Source: Microbulbifer pacificus
Lineage (GTDB): Bacteria > Pseudomonadota > Gammaproteobacteria > Pseudomonadales > Cellvibrionaceae
Direction: 5' to 3'
NCBI RefSeq assembly: GCF_033723955.1
Contig: NZ_CP137555.1
Span: 1,446,501 to 1,510,500 of the forward strand
DNA: 64,000 nt
Shown here: positions 54,433 through 61,761 of the stretch, in pieces
Numbering within the stretch: the stretch's first letter is position 1
Layout: each line of letters starts with the position of its first letter
The notes under the pieces: model-generated
The model's input: only the letters and a program-made list of their open reading frames with translations
Databases searched by the model: none
What the model was told of the DNA's origin: nothing
Position numbers and translations under genes: made by a program

Positions 54433-54885
54433 ATGTCCGCCTTTTTTGCCTTCCTGCACCACCTGGCTTTTCTCACCATGACGACCGTGCTGACCATCCA
54501 GCTGGTGGTACTTGGCCAGCCCCTGACACTGCAGAGCGCGCGCAAACTGCAGATCGTCGACCGGGTTCTGGGCATTGCCGCGGTGGCATTGTTGATCGTG
54601 GGCTTTCTGCGGGTTTTCTACTTTGAGAAAGGCGCGGCCTACTATTTTCACAATGCCGCGTTTCACGCGAAGCTCACGCTGTTTGCGATCGCCGCCCTGC
54701 TCTCCATTTACCCGACCGTGCAATTTTTGCACTGGCGCAAGTCACTCAAGCAGGGGCAAGTACCGCAGCTGGCGGAGCAACAGCGGCGCCGGATGCGGCT
54801 TATCGTGCATGCGGAGCTCACCGCGCTGGTGGGTATGGCACTATGTGCGGCATTGATGGCAAAGGGTATCGGGGTTATTCACTGA
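54433..54885 (+). CDS. DUF2214 family membrane protein
   Basis: Inner-membrane protein of 150 aa with four hydrophobic spans: FFAFLHHLAFLTMTTVLTIQ, IVDRVLGIAAVALLIVGFLR, AKLTLFAIAALLSIYPTVQF and AELTALVGMALCAALMAKGI. The family pattern includes the conserved N-terminal His pair, RVFYFEKGAAYYFHN and a basic cytosolic loop before the last span. Function unknown. AAGGA lies ahead of the ATG. It precedes fetA by 39 bases on the same strand and may be co-transcribed with the iron-export genes. Confidence 0.85.
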   Translation: MSAFFAFLHHLAFLTMTTVLTIQLVVLGQPLTLQSARKLQIVDRVLGIAAVALLIVGFLRVFYFEKGAAYYFHNAAFHAKLTLFAIAALLSIYPTVQFLHWRKSLKQGQVPQLAEQQRRRMRLIVHAELTALVGMALCAALMAKGIGVIH

Positions 54886-54924
54886 TCCCGATGCCAATGA
54901 ATAATTAGAAAAACGGTACTGTCC

Positions 54925-55545
54925 TTGGCAAAGCTGCAACTCCACCGCGTGGCGATCGGGCAACTAAACGCCGTCGACCTGACAATATCGCCCGGGGAAA
55001 TCGTCTGCCTGTCGGGCGCTTCCGGTAGCGGCAAAACCCGGCTGCTGCGCGCCATCGCCGATCTCGAACCCCATGCCGGCGAAGTCGTGCTGGGCGATAC
55101 CGAACAGAGCGCCCTGCCCGGCCACCGCTGGCGCAGTGCGGTGATGCTGGTGCCGGCGGAAAGTGCCTGGTGGCACGACACCGTGGGTGAGCACTTTTCC
55201 GAAGCCACGAACCGCCAGTTCCGGGAGCAAACACTGCAGAAGCTCGACCTGCCGGCAGAAGCGTTTGACTGGCAGGTTGCGCGCCTCTCCTCCGGTGAAA
55301 AACAACGGCTCGCGCTGGCCCGAGCCCTGTCCCGCAAGCCAGTGGCATTGCTGCTGGACGAGCCGACCGCGAACCTGGACAAGGACAACACCCAGCGCGT
55401 GGAAACCTGGCTGTGCGAATACATTCGCCAGCAGCAAATCCCTACCCTGTGGGTCGCCCACCATGAAGACCAGATCCAGCGTGTGGCCGATCGCCACTTT
55501 CGCATTGTCGACTCCGGCATCAAAGAACGGCAGGTGACACCGTGA
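54925..55545 (+). CDS. fetA: ABC ATPase, FetA-like (iron export)
   Basis: ATP-binding subunit of a FetAB (YbbL/YbbM)-type exporter, which in E. coli lowers cytosolic iron and helps oxidative-stress resistance. 206 aa, short as in YbbL. Walker A GASGSGKTR at about 31-39, signature LSSGEKQRLALARAL, Walker B ALLLDEPTANLD, and H-loop VAHHEDQ. It begins at TTG 54925-54927; no ATG or GTG gives the conserved N terminus. GTGA overlap with the permease gene (55542-55545) shows coupling. Confidence 0.88.
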   Translation: MAKLQLHRVAIGQLNAVDLTISPGEIVCLSGASGSGKTRLLRAIADLEPHAGEVVLGDTEQSALPGHRWRSAVMLVPAESAWWHDTVGEHFSEATNRQFREQTLQKLDLPAEAFDWQVARLSSGEKQRLALARALSRKPVALLLDEPTANLDKDNTQRVETWLCEYIRQQQIPTLWVAHHEDQIQRVADRHFRIVDSGIKERQVTP

Positions 55546-56348
55546 GCGTGATCGAACTCTCCTGGTGGCAGCTGGCACTGGCGGCTTCGCTGGTGATTGC
55601 CCTGGCCGTGTGTACTTTCCTCGCACACCTGGGCGTGGGTAAATCCCTGCTGATTGCGGCCGCGCGCACCGCCATCCAGCTCACTCTGGTAGGACTGGTA
55701 CTGGAGGCTCTGTTCTCGGTGGGCAGTCTGCACTGGGTGGCATTGATGGGGCTGGTCATGTTGCTGCTGGCGGGGCGCGAAGTCGTCGCGCGGCAGAAAT
55801 ATCGCCTGCGCGGAGGCTGGAGTTTTGGCATTGGCACCCTGTCGATGTTTATTTCCGCATTTGCAGTTACGGTACTGACCCTGACCACCGTCATCGGCCC
55901 GACGCCCTGGTACACACCGCAGTATGCGATTCCGCTGCTGGGCATGCTGCTCGGCAATACCATGACCGGCATCGCCCTCGCGCTCGATCGCCTGACGGAG
56001 AGCGCCCGACGCTCCCGCGCTGTCATCGAAAACCGGCTGATGCTTGGGGAAACCGCGCAACAGGCACTGAGTGAATTCCGCCGCGAGGCCATGCGTGCAG
56101 GCCTGACCCCGATCATCAACGCCATGGCCGCCGCCGGCATCGTCTCACTACCGGGTATGATGACCGGTCAGATACTCGCCGGCACGGCACCGGCGCTGGC
56201 GGTGAAATACCAGATACTGATTATGTTCACCATTGCCGCCGGCACCGGTTTTGGCACCTTTGCGGCGGTGACGATTTGTGCACACAGATTATTTGACGGA
56301 CGCGAACGATTGCGACTGGACCGATTGCGCAGCGACGGAAGCACCTGA
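55542..56348 (+). CDS. fetB: ABC permease, FetB-like (iron export)
   Basis: Membrane subunit of the FetAB-type exporter, 268 aa with about seven spans. Family marks: LIAAARTAIQLTLVGLVLEA, YAIPLLGMLLGNTMTGIALA, LGETAQQALSEFRREAMRAG, LTPIINAMAAAGIVSLPGMMTGQILAG (quoted in part) and the TGFGTF stretch near the C terminus. It starts at GTG overlapping the ATPase stop. The FAD oxidoreductase gene follows 58 bases later on the same strand, so a longer transcript is possible. Confidence 0.92.
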   Translation: MSVIELSWWQLALAASLVIALAVCTFLAHLGVGKSLLIAAARTAIQLTLVGLVLEALFSVGSLHWVALMGLVMLLLAGREVVARQKYRLRGGWSFGIGTLSMFISAFAVTVLTLTTVIGPTPWYTPQYAIPLLGMLLGNTMTGIALALDRLTESARRSRAVIENRLMLGETAQQALSEFRREAMRAGLTPIINAMAAAGIVSLPGMMTGQILAGTAPALAVKYQILIMFTIAAGTGFGTFAAVTICAHRLFDGRERLRLDRLRSDGST

Positions 56349-56406
56349 ATCGGCAACAAAACGAGACCAGAAAAAAATAGAAACCAGTGAAGTAGAGAAG
56401 ATAATA

Positions 56407-57981
56407 ATGAACGATTGCTTGATCATTGGCGGCGGCCACAATGGCCTGGTATGCGCCTGTTACCTCGCAAAGGCCGGCAAAAAAGTCACCATCCTGGAGC
56501 GCCGGGATATCGTCGGCGGTGCTGCGGTTACCGAAGAGTTCCACCCCGGGTTTCGCAACTCCGTTGCCAGCTATACCGTCAGCCTGTTAAATCCCAAGAT
56601 TATCCAGGACCTGAACCTGCACAAGCACGGCCTCAAGGTTAAGCTGCGCCCGCAGAACAATTTCTTTCCACACTCCAACAACGGCAGCCTGTCGTTCTAT
56701 AAGAATCCGCAGGAGACCCTGGCAGAAATTGCACGCTTCTCGGAAAAAGACGCGGCCGCCCTGCCTGCCTTTTATGAAATGCTGGAAACCGTGGCCGATG
56801 TACTGCGGGAGGAACTGCTGCGCACACCACCGAATGTAGGTGGCGGCTTCGCGGACCTGATCCGCGCCGGCAGTTTCGGCATGCGCGCCAGAAAGCTCAC
56901 CATGGCACAGCGTCGCGATACCCTGGACTTGTTCACCAAAAGCGCCACCGATGTGCTGGACGCGTGGTTTGAAAACGACCATGTAAAGGCCGCCTTTGCG
57001 TTTGATTCCATCGTCGGTAACTATGCCGGCCCGAGTACGCCGGGCTCCGCCTATGTGCTCCTCCACCACGTGTTCGGCGAGGTCAACGGCGAGAAGGGGG
57101 CATGGGGCCACGCCATCGGCGGTATGGGCGCGATTACCCAGGCCATGCTGAAAGAAGCCGAACATCTGGGCGTCGAGGTAATTACCGGTGCCGAGGTGGA
57201 AGAAGTCTTGATTGAAAACGGCCAGGCCAAGGGTGTGCGCCTTGCCAATGGCGACACCCACCGCGCGCTCAAGGTGATCGCCAACGTGGGCCCGAAGCTG
57301 CTGTTCGGCAAGCTGATCGACGAACAACACCTGGACCCGGAATTCCAGCGGCGGGTGCGCGGCTTCAAGGTCGGTTCCGGCACCTTCCGCATGAACGTCG
57401 CCCTGAAAGAGCTGCCCGACTTCACCTGCCGCCCCGGCAAGGAACTGCAACCGCACCACCAGTCCGGCATCGTGATCGGCCCCAGCATGCAATACCTGGA
57501 ACAGGCCTACCTGGATGCCAAGCAGTTTGGCTGGTCGAAAAAACCGATTGTGGAAATCCTGATTCCATCCACCGTGGATGATTCCCTGGCACCGGCAGGG
57601 CAACACGTCGCCAGCCTGTTCTGCCAGCAGTTTGCGCCGCAGCTGCCGGACAGCAGGAGCTGGGATGAAGAGCGCGAGCAGGCCGCCGATGCCATCATCG
57701 ACACCGTCACTGAGTACGCGCCGAACTTCCGCGATTCCATCATCGCGCGCCAGATTCATTCACCGCTGGATCTGGAGCGCAAGTTCGGACTCATGGGCGG
57801 GGATATTTTCCACGGTGCGCTGGGGCTGGATCAGCTCTGGAGCAACCGGCCGTTTATGGGCATGAGTGATTACCGCACGCCCATAAAAGGATTGTATATC
57901 TGCGGCTCCGGCACCCATCCCGGGGGCGGCGTCACCGGTGTTCCTGGACATAATGCGGCGCGGGAAATTTTGAAGGATTGA
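56407..57981 (+). CDS. PYROXD2-like FAD-dependent oxidoreductase (phytoene desaturase superfamily)
   Basis: Two-dinucleotide-binding flavoprotein, 524 aa, of the crtI/PYROXD2 branch. FAD motif IIGGGHNGLVCACYLAKAGKKV at residues 5-26 (quoted as hallmark, part), RRDIVGGAAVTEEFHPGF, PGSAYVLLHHVFGEVNG, GHAIGGMGAITQAMLKEAE and the C-terminal LYICGSGTHPGGGVTGVPGH. The ATG at 56407 is chosen; an ATG at 56278 overlaps fetB. No carotenoid genes are nearby, and the HNG and THPGGG patterns argue for PYROXD2-like enzymes of unknown substrate rather than phytoene desaturase. Downstream hairpin with T-run at 58078-58139. Confidence 0.88.
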   Translation: MNDCLIIGGGHNGLVCACYLAKAGKKVTILERRDIVGGAAVTEEFHPGFRNSVASYTVSLLNPKIIQDLNLHKHGLKVKLRPQNNFFPHSNNGSLSFYKNPQETLAEIARFSEKDAAALPAFYEMLETVADVLREELLRTPPNVGGGFADLIRAGSFGMRARKLTMAQRRDTLDLFTKSATDVLDAWFENDHVKAAFAFDSIVGNYAGPSTPGSAYVLLHHVFGEVNGEKGAWGHAIGGMGAITQAMLKEAEHLGVEVITGAEVEEVLIENGQAKGVRLANGDTHRALKVIANVGPKLLFGKLIDEQHLDPEFQRRVRGFKVGSGTFRMNVALKELPDFTCRPGKELQPHHQSGIVIGPSMQYLEQAYLDAKQFGWSKKPIVEILIPSTVDDSLAPAGQHVASLFCQQFAPQLPDSRSWDEEREQAADAIIDTVTEYAPNFRDSIIARQIHSPLDLERKFGLMGGDIFHGALGLDQLWSNRPFMGMSDYRTPIKGLYICGSGTHPGGGVTGVPGHNAAREILKD

Positions 57982-58077
57982 TTGGGCGGTTCGATAAGGA
58001 ACCGAGACCTGTAGCCGCGAACGGGGGGCCCTGCGGGGCGCCCCAATCTATCGCGCATGTATATATCGAAGACTTAG

Positions 58078-58139
58078 GACCTCTGTCGGTGCCATATGGC
58101 AACCATTCATTGCCAGAGGTCACTCGGCGAGGTTTTTTT
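58078..58139 (+). terminator. Probable terminator after the FAD oxidoreductase
   Basis: GACCTCTG (58078-58085) pairs with CAGAGGTC (58114-58121), with an inner TGGCAA/TTGCCA hairpin sharing its right edge; T7 follows at 58133-58139. It lies about 100 bases after the stop within the 369-base gap 57982-58350, which otherwise holds only a loose GC-rich inverted repeat (57979-58046). Confidence 0.5.
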
Positions 58140-58254
58140 CCACCGTCATCCATTTTTTGTGGGCGCTGCCAGTAGTTGAATTCCGGGTCCAGGAATCAGC
58201 GCCAAGCCCGGGCATATTGCTCTCGCCCTCCATCACGGGTTGCTCGCTACCCCC

Positions 58255-58298
58255 AAAAAGACATGGGCCCCGCAGACAGGAGACTGCGGGGCCCATGT
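58255..58298 (-). terminator. Intrinsic terminator of the PI-PLC-like gene
   Basis: A perfect 15-bp stem (58261-58275 with 58284-58298) is followed on the minus strand by CTTTTTG. It lies 52 bases past the gene stop. Confidence 0.88.
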
Positions 58299-58350
58299 TC
58301 AAACGAATCTGACAAATTTCAGATTCCGGTGTCGGATATTTCAATCACCA

Positions 58351-59517
58351 TCACCCCAGTGCCGGGCTACCGAATTTCTTTCCCTGCACCGTAAAGTCGG
58401 TGTTGTTTTCCACATACTTGTTGAACGCCGCCGCCAGCAGGTTGTCCTTGACCGCATTCAGGCCATAAATGGTTTTGCATTTATCGTAGCTGGCAAAATC
58501 GATCATGATGATATTGGGAAAGAAAGCCTTCATCCGCATGACACCGCCGCGGGTCAGGTACTTTATGCGCTCCTGCTGCAGCTGATGGCCAATGGATTGC
58601 TCCAGGCCATTGCGCCACAGCTCGTGCATCTTGAATACCCCGGTCTGGCTCCACAGGTGTTCATCCCGCGTGCGGATACTGCTGGTAGAACCGGTTGCGG
58701 TCCAGTACATCATCCCCAGTACATTGGGTGAGTTGATGTCATTGGCACAGGCCATATCCAGCATCATCTTTTCCTGTTTGGAGTAGTTCTCCTTGAGTTT
58801 GCCCTGATTGGTCTTCCATGCGGCCCACCACCTGGTGCCGCCCTTGCCACAGTACTGCATACCCGGGTAATTCGCTTTATAGGCTGAACCCTCTCCCGAG
58901 TTCGCCTTCACGGAACGGAAACTGAGGATACCCTTTGGATAAAAGGAAGCGATGTTCAATTCTGCAAATGCAGCCTCACTGAACACACAAATGACTTTGC
59001 CCGCAATCTCACCAAGGGTTAACTTCCCGAATTCTTTTTCATTATTCTTTATATAAATTTTATCTCCCAGAATGGAAATGCAGGTTTCAGCGATCAACTG
59101 CCAGTTCTTGCACTTATCGAACTTCAATATCAGAAATTCGTTTCGGGTATCCGGTTCCGAAACAAAACGTTTCGCCTGATTGAGCATGTTCGAAAGCTTC
59201 AACCCGGCCGACCCCATTTTCATCCCGGGACTCACAGAAACATCGTGATTCCTGCCGGTATGATCACTGTGCAAGTGCAATTTTTTCGCTTTTTCGCCTT
59301 TACCGTGATATCCCAGCAGTGACGCGCCATGCTTGTCCCCCAATGCGAGAATTCGCAGGTCAAACAGCCTCACACCGACTTTCGCCTGACCATAGATATC
59401 CAGGTCCTGAGTCTGCACATGGCTTTTCCCGGAGGTAATTGAGGCGTCATGACTACCGGCGAAGATGATTTCATGTAGACGGCGATGCGGCCCGAGCCGG
59501 TAATAATTGATTTCCAT
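58351..59517 (-). CDS. PI-PLC X-domain-like phosphodiesterase
   Basis: Predicted phosphatidylinositol-type phospholipase C or related glycerophosphodiester enzyme, 388 aa from the ATG at 59515-59517 (AGGGAGAG upstream). The X-domain start is visible: FAGSHDASI with putative catalytic His23, a long turn DLDIYGQAKVGVRLFDLRIL giving the Asp/Arg pair, and GYHGKG with a second His near residue 70. The C-terminal part is basic and Lys/Asn-rich. No signal peptide is seen, so it is cytosolic or exported by another route. Codon use is visibly richer in A/T than the neighbours (KNNEKEFGKL, NYSKQEKMML), suggesting acquisition by transfer. It stands alone with its own terminator. Confidence 0.75.
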   Translation of the reverse strand: MEINYYRLGPHRRLHEIIFAGSHDASITSGKSHVQTQDLDIYGQAKVGVRLFDLRILALGDKHGASLLGYHGKGEKAKKLHLHSDHTGRNHDVSVSPGMKMGSAGLKLSNMLNQAKRFVSEPDTRNEFLILKFDKCKNWQLIAETCISILGDKIYIKNNEKEFGKLTLGEIAGKVICVFSEAAFAELNIASFYPKGILSFRSVKANSGEGSAYKANYPGMQYCGKGGTRWWAAWKTNQGKLKENYSKQEKMMLDMACANDINSPNVLGMMYWTATGSTSSIRTRDEHLWSQTGVFKMHELWRNGLEQSIGHQLQQERIKYLTRGGVMRMKAFFPNIIMIDFASYDKCKTIYGLNAVKDNLLAAAFNKYVENNTDFTVQGKKFGSPALG

Positions 59518-59748
59518 TTGTTCTCTCCCTGAGCAAAAACGATTTCCGATTCCCCATCTCCAGGCGCCATTCGTGCAGAATTTTTTGACAAACACGGCGT
59601 CGATGTGACGCAATCTAGCCATATATAACCAACGGGGTCACGTTATAAAATACGCCAACAGGGCGCTCAGGCGGGAATCCCATTCGCGATGGGAAAAGTC
59701 ACATGGCAAGGAAGGCGCAAGTGGTGCAGGCGTACCAGCTTATTCCGC

Positions 59749-61689
59749 TCAAATCTGTTTTCTGACCTGATTGATCAATCCACCTGCAAGCACAGTCGCC
59801 ACTTCCTCCTCACTCATGTCATGAGTCACTTGCAGGGTTTTGCCGTCGGCGAGCCGCACGTCTATCTCTCTTCCCTGTTGCAGTTGGCCGGGGAAATTTT
59901 CCACCGCAAGCGAGTCGCCCTGGTTAAGGCGTGCCAGATCTTCTGCCTTCTGGAACAGCAACGGCACAATGCCAAAGTTGATCAGGTTGCGTCGATGGAT
60001 GCGCGCCATGGAAACCGCAATCACCGCGCGCACACCGAGATAGCGCGGGGCGATGGCAGCGTGTTCACGGCTGGAGCCCTGGCCGTAATTTTCCCCACCG
60101 ATCACGAAGCTGTCGCCATCCAGCTGCTTCGCCCGCTTGTAGAAGGTGTCGTCGATACGCGAAAAGGTGTAATGGCTGATGGCGGGTATGTTGGAGCGCA
60201 GGGGCAAGATATCGGTGCCGGCGGGAAGGATTTCATCGGTGGATACATTGTTCCCGGTTTTCAGCAAAATCGGTCCGGATATCTTATCCGGCAGCGGTTC
60301 AAACTCCGGCAGCGGCTGGATATTGGGTCCCTTGATCAGTTCAATAGCAACCGGAATTTCCTGGGAAAGATCTCGCGGCGGCTGTAGCAGCGGGCGCATG
60401 TCCGGCAGTTTTTCCGGTTCGGAAAATACGGGATAGTCCATGTCCATATCCCGGGGATCGGTGATCTTTCCGGTAAGTGCACCGGCGGTGGCCGTCTCGG
60501 GACTGCACAGGTAGACCTTGTCCTCTTTGGTACCGGAGCGACCGGGGAAATTGCGCGGCACCGTGCGCAGGCTGATGCGACCGCTGGCCGGCGCCTGCCC
60601 CATGCCGATACAACCGTTGCAGCCGGTCTGATGCAGGCGCGCCCCCGCCTGCAGCAGCCGGTTCAGGTCACCGCTGCGACTGATTTCCTCCAGCAACTGG
60701 CGGGTGCTGGGATTGATATCCAGTGATACCTGCTCGGGAACCCTGCGGCCATCAACCATTCGTGCCGGCACCACGAAATCCCGCAGCCCGGGGTTGGCAG
60801 ACGAGCCAATATAACTCTGATAGATCGGCCGGCCCGCCACTTCGCGCACCGTCACCACCTTGCCGGGACTGGACGGACAGGCGATCAGTGGCTCGATGCG
60901 CGAAAGGTCCAGGCTGTCGTGGTGGTCGTACGTCGCGCCCTCTTCCGCCTGCAGTTCCGTGAAGTCATCTGCTCGCCCCTGCTGGCACAGGAAGGCTCGC
61001 ACATTGTGGTCCGCCGGAAACACACTCGCGGTAGCGCCCATTTCCTGGCCCATATTGGCGATAACGTGGCGATCCATGGCGGTGAGATTTTCGAGCCCGG
61101 GCCCGTAATATTCGAAGATTTTGTTGACGCCACCCTTCACGTCGTAGCGCCGCAGCATCTCCAGGATCACGTCCTTGGCACTCACCCAGGGCGGCAGTTT
61201 GCCGGTGACCTCAACGCCGACCACTTCCGGCATGGTGAGAGAGTAAGGCATCCCCGCCATGGCCAGGGCTACCTGCAGACCGCCGGCACCCATCGCCAGC
61301 ATCCCCAATGAACCGCCGGCGCAGGTGTGGCTGTCGGAACCCAGCAGGGTTTTGCCGGGTACACCGAAACAGGCCATATGCACCGCATGACTGATCCCGT
61401 TGCCCGGGCGGGAAAACCACAATCCCCATTTGCGCGCGGCACTCTGCAAAAACAGGTGGTCGTCGGCATTCTTGAAATCCGCCTGTATCAGGTTGTGATC
61501 CACATACTGTGCCGACAGCTCGGCGTTGACCTGCGCCACACCCAGAGCCTCGAATTCCAGCATCACCATGGTACCGGTGGCGTCCTGGCACAGGGTCTGG
61601 TCGATTTTGAGCTGTATCGCTTCGCCAGCCTGCATACGACCACTGAGCAGATGCCGCTCGATTAGTTGCTGTGTCAGATTTTTTGCCAT
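59749..61689 (-). CDS. Aconitate hydratase (646-aa class)
   Basis: Iron-sulfur enzyme interconverting citrate and isocitrate. 646 aa from the ATG at 61687-61689, shorter than AcnA (about 890) and AcnB, and in the class with a LeuC-like part followed by a LeuD-like swivel domain. Fe-S ligands: GSDSHTCAGGS near residue 108 and the pair in TGCNGCIGMG near 345. The swivel domain carries GGENYGQGSSREHAAIAPRY, a close match to the aconitase/IPMI signature. Homoaconitase or isopropylmalate isomerase activity cannot be excluded from sequence alone. It lies 72 bases after the DUF748 gene on the same strand. The 231-base gap before the PI-PLC-like gene shows nothing notable. Confidence 0.88.
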   Translation of the reverse strand: MAKNLTQQLIERHLLSGRMQAGEAIQLKIDQTLCQDATGTMVMLEFEALGVAQVNAELSAQYVDHNLIQADFKNADDHLFLQSAARKWGLWFSRPGNGISHAVHMACFGVPGKTLLGSDSHTCAGGSLGMLAMGAGGLQVALAMAGMPYSLTMPEVVGVEVTGKLPPWVSAKDVILEMLRRYDVKGGVNKIFEYYGPGLENLTAMDRHVIANMGQEMGATASVFPADHNVRAFLCQQGRADDFTELQAEEGATYDHHDSLDLSRIEPLIACPSSPGKVVTVREVAGRPIYQSYIGSSANPGLRDFVVPARMVDGRRVPEQVSLDINPSTRQLLEEISRSGDLNRLLQAGARLHQTGCNGCIGMGQAPASGRISLRTVPRNFPGRSGTKEDKVYLCSPETATAGALTGKITDPRDMDMDYPVFSEPEKLPDMRPLLQPPRDLSQEIPVAIELIKGPNIQPLPEFEPLPDKISGPILLKTGNNVSTDEILPAGTDILPLRSNIPAISHYTFSRIDDTFYKRAKQLDGDSFVIGGENYGQGSSREHAAIAPRYLGVRAVIAVSMARIHRRNLINFGIVPLLFQKAEDLARLNQGDSLAVENFPGQLQQGREIDVRLADGKTLQVTHDMSEEEVATVLAGGLINQVRKQI

Positions 61690-61761
61690 GACCGGTAACT
61701 CCGTATTGGTTGTGTGTCTTTCCCTGTTCCCCGGTTTTATCTGCCCCCGGTGCATTCATCC

